From Lachnospiraceae bacterium (GTDB taxonomy: Bacteria > Bacillota > Clostridia > Lachnospirales > Lachnospiraceae), in assembly GCA_009774215.1 (NCBI GenBank), contig VSNH01000001.1, forward strand, positions 1 to 64,000: DNA of 64,000 nt, written 5' to 3'. A program made the position numbers and the translations under genes. The notes beneath the pieces were generated by a model that was not told where the DNA came from, ran no database searches, and saw nothing but the letters and a program-made list of their open reading frames with translations. Numbering within the stretch: the first letter of the stretch is position 1; each line of letters opens with the position of its first letter. Below are positions 42,602 through 50,633 of the stretch, piece by piece.

Positions 42602-43510
42602 ATGGGAAAAAATACAAAATCGGGAAAGCTGACAGGACTTTCCGAAAAGAGCAGCGATATCATACTGGTGGTTCTCTGTACCATTATTCTGTTGATCGTA
42701 GCCTATCCGTTATATTATGTGCTGATTGCCTCCGTGTCCAACCCCTACGATGTGTATGCGGGAAAGACATTTCTTCTGCCGAGTCAGTTTACATTGGACG
42801 GGTACAAATCGGTGTTTGCGGACCCCGGTATCCTGCTTGGACTCTTTAACAGTTTTAAGTATACGATCATCGGTACGGTGTTCTCTGTGGTTATGCTCTA
42901 TCTGGCGGCATATCCCTTAAGCGTGAAAGATCTGCCGGGACGGAAATTTTTCAGTATCTTTTTTATCATTACCATGTATTTTGGCGGCGGTATGGTCCCC
43001 ACTTATCTCGTTGTGAAGGAGACAGGGCTGATTAACAGCATGTGGGCGCTCTTCCTTCCGGGCGGTGTTGCCGTCGGCAACCTGATCATTGTGAGGAATT
43101 TCTTTGAGAACAGTATACCGAAAGAGATGATTGAGGCAGCCAATATAGACGGCGCATCCAAATGGACGACATTCATTAAGATTGTAGTGCCCTTAAGCCG
43201 TTCCATTATGGCGGTTATGGTGGTATTCAGCATGGTGGCGTACTGGAACGACTGGTTTACCTCCATGATTTATCTGCCGTCCCCGAATAAAGCGCCCCTG
43301 CCGCTTGTGCTGAGAAACATATTGATTAAGAGCTCCGCCAGCGCCAGCCAGGCGAGCACCATATCGGGCGGGTTTGCGGAACTGAACAAGATGACGGAGA
43401 TGATCAAGTTTTCATCCATTATTATCGCGGCGCTGCCTATGCTGATTATTTATCCGTTTGTACAAAAGTATTTTGAAAAAGGGTTTATGGCAGGTGCAGT
43501 GAAAGGCTGA
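42602..43510 (+). CDS. Sugar ABC transporter permease (YtcP type)
   Basis: A 302-residue second permease of the importer with six membrane helices and the EAA loop EAANIDGASKWTTFIKIVVP. Ten bases separate it from the first permease, and AGGAGGTGCGGC precedes the ATG. It forms the membrane channel as a heterodimer with the LplB-type partner. Confidence 0.92.
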   Translation: MGKNTKSGKLTGLSEKSSDIILVVLCTIILLIVAYPLYYVLIASVSNPYDVYAGKTFLLPSQFTLDGYKSVFADPGILLGLFNSFKYTIIGTVFSVVMLYLAAYPLSVKDLPGRKFFSIFFIITMYFGGGMVPTYLVVKETGLINSMWALFLPGGVAVGNLIIVRNFFENSIPKEMIEAANIDGASKWTTFIKIVVPLSRSIMAVMVVFSMVAYWNDWFTSMIYLPSPNKAPLPLVLRNILIKSSASASQASTISGGFAELNKMTEMIKFSSIIIAALPMLIIYPFVQKYFEKGFMAGAVKG

Positions 43511-43594
43511 CGGCAAAAGGAGATAACTGAAAGAGTAAGTCTGATGGTTTGAGGCTTTAATCAGCAATTTGAGGTTCTGACATGGAGGATGCAT

Positions 43595-45283
43595 ATGTTG
43601 AAAAAGAATAGAAGATTTTACATGAAAAAAAGAATCCTGACCTGTGTGCTTACAGCGGGAATAGCCCTGTCAGTGACGGCGTGCGGAAACCAGAACTACG
43701 GCCGCCATGAAAAGGGTGTGGCAAATCCGGATACATCCCAGACGCAGTTTGCCATTATGGGCGCACAAAGCGCATTGAGTCCGGGATATGATGATAATGT
43801 CGTATTAAATCAGCTTCAGCAGGAGGCGGGAATCAGTATCGATTGGACTACCATGAAGGAATCTTTGGCGGAGCAGGTAAATATCCGTATTGCGGGCGGC
43901 GAGCTGCCGGACGCATTCATGGGGGTGGGATTCAGCAACTATGATATTTCGCGCTACGGGGACGATGGAACCTTTATTGACCTGACACCTTATCTGACGG
44001 AAGAGTATATGCCGAACTTGAGCAAAATCCTTGATGAAAACCCGGATATCCGCAGCGCGATCACCATGGATGACGGCTATATATACGGTCTTCCGGCAGG
44101 AGAGCGCATGGGGACGGCAGGAATCGGCGCGCCGGAAGATTACAGTATTTACTCCGTCCCGCAGTTTTCCATGATCAATAAAGCGTGGCTGGATGATCTG
44201 GGGCTTCCCGTGCCCACCACATTGGAGGAGCTTCATGCGGCGTTAAAAGCATTCAAAGATAATGATATGAGCGCGAAGTATTATGGAAATGCGCCGGGCA
44301 GCACGATCCCCATGAGCACGGGCTTCGACGAGTGGTGCTGGGGACAGAATATTTTCTATGCGGGTTTCGGGTTTACGAACTGGCCTAATGACGTCTGCAA
44401 CGATCTTGTCTTAAAAGACGACGGAACGGTAGAATTTATGTGCGTCACGGATCAGTACCGGCAGGCGGTCAGCTATTTCCATGACTGGTATGCCGAGGGG
44501 CTGATGGATGTGGAGATGTTCAGCCAGACGGACACGCAGTTGATTTCCAAGTGCTCGCAGGGCTATGTGGGTGTGTCTACCTGGTGGTACATTGAAGAGT
44601 TGATGGGCGATTACGCGAAGGATTATGTATTCCTGCCGATTCTCGACGGACCGGACGGTACGCACAATGTAACAATCCGCACAGGCGGCGGTATTAACAG
44701 CGGGCAGCTCAATATTACGAAGGCTTGCAAAAGTCCGGCAAATCTTCTAAAATTTTATGACAGGTGGTATGATCCTGAAATTGTGATGCAGATGCAGTAT
44801 GGTCCGATTGGCACTTATTTTACAGGGCAGGACGAAAACGGCGTATGGCTGAGTATTTCTGATGAGGAGAGTCAGGAAAAGTACGGAAAAAGTTCCGGCG
44901 AGTTAAAAGGCGAGTGCGAAGTGGCGGGACCCAAGCTGATTCTCAGCGATTACTATCAGACGACCTTTAAGATGGAGGATCGCGCTATTGAGCGGCTGAC
45001 GGACTTGTATGATTTCTGGATGCCCTATGTGGACGATACCGCGACTTATCCTGTGGACTGTGTGTTCACGGGAAGAGAGCTGGATGATATCGACTGGTAT
45101 AAGGGGAATTTTGAGAGTGCGGTTTCCGAGCAGGAAGGATTGTGGATCAAAAACGGCGGACCCACGGATGAGGAGTGGAATGCCTACATTGAACACTTGA
45201 AAAAGAAATGCGGCATGGAAAAATTATTGACTGTATACCAGAATGCATATGACCGTTATTCCGGTAAAACTGCCGCCGAATAA
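43595..45283 (+). CDS. Sugar-binding lipoprotein of the ABC importer (LplA type)
   Basis: A 562-residue extracellular solute-binding protein. The signal peptide ends in the lipobox VTAC with the lipidated Cys30. The mature protein of about 530 residues matches the large LplA-like cluster, longer than ordinary 400-residue binding proteins. It captures the sugar outside and delivers it to the permeases. The ATG at 43595 is chosen because GGAGG lies six bases upstream. Just before it the sequence TTTGAG...TGACATGGAGG resembles the P5/tail end of the L1 repeats, perhaps a worn fragment. Confidence 0.92.
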   Translation: MLKKNRRFYMKKRILTCVLTAGIALSVTACGNQNYGRHEKGVANPDTSQTQFAIMGAQSALSPGYDDNVVLNQLQQEAGISIDWTTMKESLAEQVNIRIAGGELPDAFMGVGFSNYDISRYGDDGTFIDLTPYLTEEYMPNLSKILDENPDIRSAITMDDGYIYGLPAGERMGTAGIGAPEDYSIYSVPQFSMINKAWLDDLGLPVPTTLEELHAALKAFKDNDMSAKYYGNAPGSTIPMSTGFDEWCWGQNIFYAGFGFTNWPNDVCNDLVLKDDGTVEFMCVTDQYRQAVSYFHDWYAEGLMDVEMFSQTDTQLISKCSQGYVGVSTWWYIEELMGDYAKDYVFLPILDGPDGTHNVTIRTGGGINSGQLNITKACKSPANLLKFYDRWYDPEIVMQMQYGPIGTYFTGQDENGVWLSISDEESQEKYGKSSGELKGECEVAGPKLILSDYYQTTFKMEDRAIERLTDLYDFWMPYVDDTATYPVDCVFTGRELDDIDWYKGNFESAVSEQEGLWIKNGGPTDEEWNAYIEHLKKKCGMEKLLTVYQNAYDRYSGKTAAE

Positions 45284-45371
45284 TGCCGGTAAGGGCGGTT
45301 GAAAAGAAAGATGTGGGCGATGACAGCCGGAGATAAATATTAGATATTGTGTTTGATATGGAGGTGCTTTT

Positions 45372-46856
45372 ATGATAAGTCAGACGTTGCGTGATGCCAG
45401 AAAATATGAAGAGGCGACGGAGAGAGCAATAGAGAAAGAACAGAAACCGGATTTTCACCTCTGTACGCGGGTGGGGTGGATGAACGATCCAAACGGCTTC
45501 TCCTATTATAAAGGAGAGTATCATTTGTTTTATCAGTATCACCCCTATGATTCTCACTGGGGGCCGATGCACTGGGGACATGCGGTAAGTACGGATCTGC
45601 TGCATTGGCGCTATCTCCCGGCGGCGCTTGCACCGGATACGGAGTATGACAGGGACGGATGCTTTTCCGGCAGCGCGGCAGTACTGCCGGACGGACGGCA
45701 TCTGCTTCTATATACGGGTGTTTCGAGAGAGACGCAGCCGGACGGCGGTATGAGGGATGTGCAGACACAGTGTATAGCGATCGGAGACGGCGTGGATTAT
45801 GAGAAATATGCGGGAAATCCGGTGCTGACGAAAAAGGATTTGCCGGAGGGCAGCAGTAAGTTCGACTTCCGGGATCCGAAGATGTGGCAGAAGCCGGACG
45901 GTTCCTATCGGTGTGTCGCAGGCAACTGTACGGAGAACGGAGACGGACAGGTGCTTCTTTTCAGCAGTCCGGATGGGTTTGACTGGAAGTATGAAAAAAT
46001 ATTGGCGGCAAACGGAGGCCGCTATGGCAGGATGTGGGAGTGCCCCGATTTCTTCCTGCTGGACGGCAAAGCGGTGCTGCTTACAAGCCCTATGGATATG
46101 CTGCCGCATGAGTTTGAGTATCATAACGGTAACGGGACACTGTGCCTGATCGGCTCCTACGATGAGGAGACGGATACCTTTGTGGAAGAGCACAATCAGG
46201 CTGTGGACTATGGAATTGATTTTTATGCGACGCAGACGATTCTTGCACCGGATGGCAGACGGATTATGGTTGCGTGGATGCAAAACTGGGACACCTGTAA
46301 TCTGCATACGCCCGCCCAGCCGTGGCTCGGGCAGATGACGCTGCCGAGAGAATTATCGGTGAAAAACGGCCGGCTATATCAGAAGCCGGTGCGGGAGATA
46401 GAAAATCTGCGGGGAGAAGAGGTGCGGCATGAAAACGTGACCTTTCATGATGTGTTGAAGCTTGCCGGGGTGGAGGGCAGGAAAGTGGATATGGAACTGA
46501 CGCTGCGCCCTGCGGATGCGGAGAACATTTACCACAAGTTTGCGGTGCGGTTTGCGCAGAACGAAACCTACCATACTTCCGTCAGCTTCAGACCGTACGA
46601 ATCCATCGTCAAGATAGACAGAAAATTTTCAGGGTCAAGACGTGCCATTATTCATCAGCGCCGTTGCCAGGTGCGCAACAAAGATGGTAAAATAAAGATG
46701 CGTATCATATTGGACAAATTCAGTGTGGAAGTGTTCGTGAACGACGGTGAATATGCGTTGAGCGCCATCTTGTACACGGACTTTGCGGCGGACGGTATCT
46801 CCTTCTTCGCGGACGGAGATGTGACGATGGACGTCGTGAAGTACGCACTAAACTAG
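45372..46856 (+). CDS. GH32 beta-fructosidase (sucrose/sucrose-6-phosphate/fructan hydrolase)
   Basis: A 494-residue family 32 glycoside hydrolase. The nucleophile Asp39 is in GWMNDPNGF, the transition-state residue is in DFRDPKMW, and the acid/base Glu is in MWECPDFF. There is no signal peptide, so it acts in the cytoplasm on imported sugars and releases fructose for the fructokinase downstream. The start ATG follows TATGGAGGTG. Its TAG stop codon lies inside the left terminal repeat of the element at 46853. It could equally be a sucrose-6-phosphate hydrolase, but no PTS gene is present. Confidence 0.94.
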   Translation: MISQTLRDARKYEEATERAIEKEQKPDFHLCTRVGWMNDPNGFSYYKGEYHLFYQYHPYDSHWGPMHWGHAVSTDLLHWRYLPAALAPDTEYDRDGCFSGSAAVLPDGRHLLLYTGVSRETQPDGGMRDVQTQCIAIGDGVDYEKYAGNPVLTKKDLPEGSSKFDFRDPKMWQKPDGSYRCVAGNCTENGDGQVLLFSSPDGFDWKYEKILAANGGRYGRMWECPDFFLLDGKAVLLTSPMDMLPHEFEYHNGNGTLCLIGSYDEETDTFVEEHNQAVDYGIDFYATQTILAPDGRRIMVAWMQNWDTCNLHTPAQPWLGQMTLPRELSVKNGRLYQKPVREIENLRGEEVRHENVTFHDVLKLAGVEGRKVDMELTLRPADAENIYHKFAVRFAQNETYHTSVSFRPYESIVKIDRKFSGSRRAIIHQRRCQVRNKDGKIKMRIILDKFSVEVFVNDGEYALSAILYTDFAADGISFFADGDVTMDVVKYALN

Positions 46857-47018
46857 TGCTCCATTTTCCAATTGCATACACTTTTTGCGAAGTCCAGAAT
46901 TTCCTTATACAAGGCGTTTGAGGGAGGCGATGCGGTGGCATCGTTGACCGAAAACAACGCAGTAGAAGGGAATGTTGGCAAGCAAAAAAGGATAGTTAAT
47001 TGGTAAATGGAGCACTAG
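46853..47018 (+). mobile_element. 166-bp element with 21-bp terminal inverted repeats
   Basis: The left end CTAGTGCTCCATTTtCCAATT is the reverse complement, with one mismatch, of the right end at 46998-47018. The interior has a CGATGC-ggtg-GCATCG hairpin and no coding capacity. If the repeats are taken as GTGCTCC.../...GGAGCAC, both sides are flanked by TA, which is the duplication left by IS630/mariner-like transposases. That origin is inference. It lies between GH32 and the L1 leader of the fructokinase gene. Confidence 0.7.
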
Positions 47019-47027
47019 CGTGAAAAA

Positions 47028-47187
47028 ATGCGAAAAGTACTTCTAAAGACGTCTCGCCATAGGGCGGAGACGCAAAGTCAGCAAGCTGACTTGGAAGTAC
47101 TAAGTTTCGCATAAGAGAATGTCTGAAATGCGGCATTCTCCGACTGATTTGAGTCACAGCAAAGCTGTGACATGGTGGTTAGTATGA
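47028..47187 (+). repeat. L1 leader repeat, intact reference copy upstream of fructokinase
   Basis: All five helices are present: P1 GCGAAA-AGTACTTC (47030-47043) with GGAAGTACT-aag-TTTCGC (47093-47110); P2 GTCTCGCC with GGCGGAGAC (one bulge); P3 AAGTCAGC with GCTGACTT; P4 GAGAATG with CATTCTC; P5 GTCACAGC-aaa-GCTGTGAC (47153-47171). The tail ATGGTGGTTAGTATGA follows. It ends 20 bases before the fructokinase start codon. Confidence 0.85.
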
Positions 47188-47206
47188 CAATGGGAGGGAA
47201 CGGCGA

Positions 47207-48172
47207 ATGAAGAAATACGACGTGACTGCACTTGGAGAACTGCTGATTGACTTTACGGAGAACGGTACCAGTGGGCAGGGGAATCCGATTTATGAGGCGA
47301 ACCCCGGCGGTGCGCCCTGCAATGTGCTCGCTATGCTTGCCAAGCTGGAGAGAAAGACCGCGTTTATCGGCAAAGTGGGGCAGGACATTTTCGGAAACCG
47401 TCTGAAAGAAATTGTGGCGGAGACAGGAATTGACATTTCCAATCTGGTGACGGACAAAGATGTCAGGACGACCTTGGCGTTTGTGGAGACTTTTCCGGAC
47501 GGGGACAGGGACTTTTCCTTTTACAGAAATCCCGGCGCGGACATGATGCTCCGGGAGGACGAAGTAAACGAGGATATTTTGCGGGACACGAAGATCTTTC
47601 ATTTTGGTACATTGTCTATGACCCACGAGGAAGTCAGACGGGCGACGAAGAAGGCGGTGGAGACGGCGAAGGCAGCGGGGGCGGTTCTCTCCTTTGATCC
47701 GAATCTGAGGGAGCCTTTGTGGAACTTTCTGGAGGAGGCGAAGGAGCAGACGGCTTACGGGCTTTCCAAATGCGATTTCCTCAAAATTTCCGACAATGAG
47801 ATTCGGTGGTTCACCGGGGAAGAGGATTTCGATGCCGGTATCCGCAGGCTGCGGGAGCAGTATGACATTCCGCTAATTGTGTTATCTATGGGAAAGGACG
47901 GGAGCCGCGCTTATTACAAAGATTTGCGCGTGGAGGTCGCGCCGTTTTTACAGGAAAATACGATAGAGACCACAGGGGCGGGGGACACCTTCGGCGCCTG
48001 CTGTCTGCACTATGTATTGCAGTGCGGTCTGGACGGATTTCATGAGGACAGCCTGCGGGAAATGCTGGTCTTCGCCAATGCGGCGGCATCCATTATCACG
48101 ACCCGCAAGGGAGCGCTCCGGGTGATGCCGACCATGAATGAAGTGCAGGAGTTGATAAAGAAATTCAAATAA
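47207..48172 (+). CDS. Fructokinase (PfkB family)
   Basis: A 321-residue ribokinase-family sugar kinase. The sugar-binding N-terminus is GELLIDFTENG and NPGGAPCNVLAMLAKL, and the ATP/catalytic motif is ETTGAGDTFGACC with the base Asp near 264. It phosphorylates fructose to fructose-6-phosphate, completing the path from imported fructan or sucrose through GH32. The start ATG at 47207 has GGGAGGGAAC upstream. It lies after an intact L1 leader, so it may have its own control within the locus. A decayed second copy follows immediately. Confidence 0.93.
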   Translation: MKKYDVTALGELLIDFTENGTSGQGNPIYEANPGGAPCNVLAMLAKLERKTAFIGKVGQDIFGNRLKEIVAETGIDISNLVTDKDVRTTLAFVETFPDGDRDFSFYRNPGADMMLREDEVNEDILRDTKIFHFGTLSMTHEEVRRATKKAVETAKAAGAVLSFDPNLREPLWNFLEEAKEQTAYGLSKCDFLKISDNEIRWFTGEEDFDAGIRRLREQYDIPLIVLSMGKDGSRAYYKDLRVEVAPFLQENTIETTGAGDTFGACCLHYVLQCGLDGFHEDSLREMLVFANAAASIITTRKGALRVMPTMNEVQELIKKFK

Positions 48173-48177
48173 ATTCC

Positions 48178-48404
48178 ATGATTTTTTTTTATGACGTGGC
48201 GGCATTGGGTGAGCTGTTGATTGATTTTACGGAAAACGGAACGGGCGAACAGGGGAATCCAATCTATGAGGCAATCCCGGCGCCGATATGATGCTTAGGG
48301 CGGAAGAGGACAATACGGAACTGGTGAAAAATACGGAAATTTTTCATTTTGGAACCCTATCCGTGCCCCATGAGGAGGTGCGGAAATTTCTTGAAAAGAG
48401 ATAA
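48178..48404 (+). pseudogene. Decayed duplicate of fructokinase
   Basis: From ATG 48178 the frame reads MIFFYDVAALGELLIDFTEN, then GTGEQGNPIYEAIPAPI and a stop. This matches residues 4-31 of the intact kinase. In a shifted frame it continues GADMMLRAEEDNTELVKN and TEIFHFGTLSVPHEEVRKF to a TAA at 48402-48404, matching residues about 108-148. Some 75 codons between and the entire C-terminal half are deleted. It is a remnant of a tandem gene duplication. Confidence 0.85.
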
Positions 48405-48414
48405 AGAAATGGCC

Positions 48415-48440
48415 GGGGAGACTTCTACGAAAGTCTCCCC
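48415..48440 (-). terminator. Hairpin at the end of ktrA
   Basis: GGGGAGACTT and AAGTCTCCCC form a perfect 10-bp stem whose loop contains the ktrA stop codon (TAG at 48425-48427 on the minus strand). The T run after it is poor (CATTTCTTT), so termination strength is uncertain. It may serve both strands. Confidence 0.65.
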
Positions 48441-49075
48441 AGTTTCGCTGTATCGGCAATTACAATCATTTTCATAGATGCCCGCAGGGGCATTTCAGGG
48501 TCGATATCAATACGGACGTTTTTGTCCTCAACGATTGCTACCACGTTAATCGAGTATTTTTTTCTAAGGTTTAATTCAATCAGGGTCTTTCCTGTCCATT
48601 CCGGCTTGACGGGCAGCTCAACCAGAGAAATGTCTTTGGAGAGTTCCATGATATCCACAAAACCGGAGCTTAAAAGGTTTTTGGCAAGGCGGATGCCGGA
48701 TTCGCTCTCGGGAAATACGACCCTGTCTGCGCCCACTTTGTGCAGAATTTTGCGATCCAGATCGGTGGCGCATTTGGCGATCACGGTTTTCACGCCGATT
48801 TCCTTGCATAGCATGGTTGCCATGACACTGGCTTTCAGATTGCTTGCCATGGCGACGATAACAATGTCGATATTGGCGATGCCAAGCTGCTTGATGACTT
48901 CCGCCTCTGTGATGTCTGCGCATTTGCAGATCGGAATTTCAGCGATTGCGGCGTTGACAAGTTCCTCGTCCAGATCTACGGCAAGCACTTCCGCGCCGTT
49001 TCCTACAAGCTCTTTTGCCACGGCAAGACCATATCTGCCGAGACCGAATACCGCATATGATTGATGTATGCCCAT
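48425..49075 (-). CDS. ktrA: Potassium uptake regulatory subunit KtrA/TrkA type
   Basis: A 216-residue protein with an RCK_N Rossmann domain (about 5-125, AVFGLGRYGLAVAKELVGNG and EVLAVDLDEE) and an RCK_C domain (about 135-215). It binds nucleotide on the cytoplasmic face and gates the KtrB channel encoded 13 bases upstream on the same strand. The length is standard for KtrA. Confidence 0.92.
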   Translation of the reverse strand: MGIHQSYAVFGLGRYGLAVAKELVGNGAEVLAVDLDEELVNAAIAEIPICKCADITEAEVIKQLGIANIDIVIVAMASNLKASVMATMLCKEIGVKTVIAKCATDLDRKILHKVGADRVVFPESESGIRLAKNLLSSGFVDIMELSKDISLVELPVKPEWTGKTLIELNLRKKYSINVVAIVEDKNVRIDIDPEMPLRASMKMIVIADTAKLGRLS

Positions 49076-49088
49076 ATTTTACTCCATT

Positions 49089-50450
49089 CTATCCCACGCT
49101 GATATCTTCGGTGGGATTTTTTATGATGTTTTTTGTTTCCTTTTTTGTGTTCAGAGCGATCATAAGGGAAATCGGACCGACTCTGCCGAGATACATGGTT
49201 ATGATGATAATGATTCTGCCCCAGAGATTCAGCTCGGATGTGAGGCTTCTCGTCAGACCTACCGTGGCGGCGGCGCTGACGGTTTCGAAGACGATGTCGA
49301 GGGCATCCGCATCAGTGACTGCCGACAAGAGAATGGTTGCCGTAAACAGGATAATAAATGCCATACTCACCACGGCAACCGCTTTGCTGACAGCGTGCTT
49401 CGAAATGGTGCGGTGAAAGAGCTCCACCTCCGCATGGGTTTTCATTGTGGCAAATGCCGAAGTAATCAGTACCGCGAAGGTTACCGTCTTTATGCCGCCC
49501 GCAGTACCCACCGGCGACCCGCCGATGAACATCAGAAGCAGGGAAGCGATGGCGGAAGCGTTTGTCAGATTCTCCTGCGGGATGGTTGCGAAGCCTGCGG
49601 TTCTGGTGGTCACGGACTGGAACAGCGAAGCCTGCAGCTTGTCAAAGAGAGAAAAACTGCCTATTGTAAGAGGGTTGTTATATTCAAAAACAAATATAGC
49701 CACCGTTCCGGCGAGGATAAGGATTCCCGTGACGGAGAGGGCAATTTTGCTGTGAAGGGTCAGATTTGCAAAGCATTTCATCCCCTGCCGCCGTATATTT
49801 TTCAGGGCGCCCACAAGATCCCACCAGACAATATAACCGATACCGCCGAAAACGATGAGCAGGATGGTCACGATATTGATAACGGGATTGTGAACATAAG
49901 CGTACAGGCTGCTTTCCGAAATCACGTCCATGCCTGCGTTGCAAAAAGCGGAGACCGCGTTAAACAGGGAAATCCAGACGCCTTCCGCGCCAAATTCCGG
50001 CACAAATACCGTCATGTACAAAAGCGCGCCGACTCCTTCGATCAGGAGCGTGCCGACGATGACCTTTCGGATAAATTTCACCATGCCTGACAGGGTATTT
50101 AAGTTGAATGCGTCCTGAATGAGCATTCTGTCCCTGATACCGATTCTGCGGTGCAGGCTGATCATCAGACCGGACATGATGGTGACGACGCCGAGTCCGC
50201 CGATCTGTATGAGAAAGAGAATGACGATCTGTCCGAACAGACTCCAGGTCGAAAAGGTGGGAACGGTCACAAGGCCCGTCACACAGATGGAGGTGGTCGC
50301 CGTAAAGAGTGCGTCTATATAGGGTACGGCTATGCCGTCTGCGGAACTGACCGGCAGGGCCAGCAGCGCGCTTCCGAAAAGAATTGCCAGCAAAAAGCTG
50401 AGCAGGATTGTCTGTGTTGTGGATAAATTGATGCAAAACTTCTTTTTCAT
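49089..50450 (-). CDS. ktrB: Potassium/sodium-coupled uptake channel KtrB/TrkH type
   Basis: A 453-residue membrane protein of the TrkH/KtrB family with four repeated M1-P-M2 units. The first selectivity loop is TATTSICVTGLVT and a later one is FQSVTTRTAGFAT; MFIGGSPVGTAGGIKT is the conserved gate-region glycine segment. It imports potassium, usually with sodium, when assembled with the KtrA ring. Upstream on the minus strand, TTGAAA and TAAACT spaced by 17 near 50519-50547 could be its promoter. Confidence 0.92.
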   Translation of the reverse strand: MKKKFCINLSTTQTILLSFLLAILFGSALLALPVSSADGIAVPYIDALFTATTSICVTGLVTVPTFSTWSLFGQIVILFLIQIGGLGVVTIMSGLMISLHRRIGIRDRMLIQDAFNLNTLSGMVKFIRKVIVGTLLIEGVGALLYMTVFVPEFGAEGVWISLFNAVSAFCNAGMDVISESSLYAYVHNPVINIVTILLIVFGGIGYIVWWDLVGALKNIRRQGMKCFANLTLHSKIALSVTGILILAGTVAIFVFEYNNPLTIGSFSLFDKLQASLFQSVTTRTAGFATIPQENLTNASAIASLLLMFIGGSPVGTAGGIKTVTFAVLITSAFATMKTHAEVELFHRTISKHAVSKAVAVVSMAFIILFTATILLSAVTDADALDIVFETVSAAATVGLTRSLTSELNLWGRIIIIITMYLGRVGPISLMIALNTKKETKNIIKNPTEDISVG

Positions 50451-50577
50451 GGGAAAGCCTTTCTGTCAGCACATAACAGCTCACCCTTAGGATTCACTGT
50501 CACGTACACACAGATATAGTTTACGACGTATTTTATACAATTTCAAGGGAATGTATAAAACTCGCCCTGCACGGAAT

Positions 50578-50606
50578 TGACGACCGTCGGTCGAAATGCT
50601 ATATTT
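50578..50606 (+). promoter_or_regulatory. Promoter with TetR-like operator for the exporter operon
   Basis: TTGACG and TATATT are 17 bases apart. The spacer contains the perfect palindrome CGACCG-t-CGGTCG (50582-50594), within TTGACGACCGTCGGTCGAA. Palindromes of the form TTGAC...GTC-like at exporter promoters are typical TetR-family operators. No TetR-type gene lies in the window, so the repressor would be encoded elsewhere. Confidence 0.7.
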
Positions 50607-50633
50607 CCCTTTGAAAGAGAGAGGTGTTTTTCC

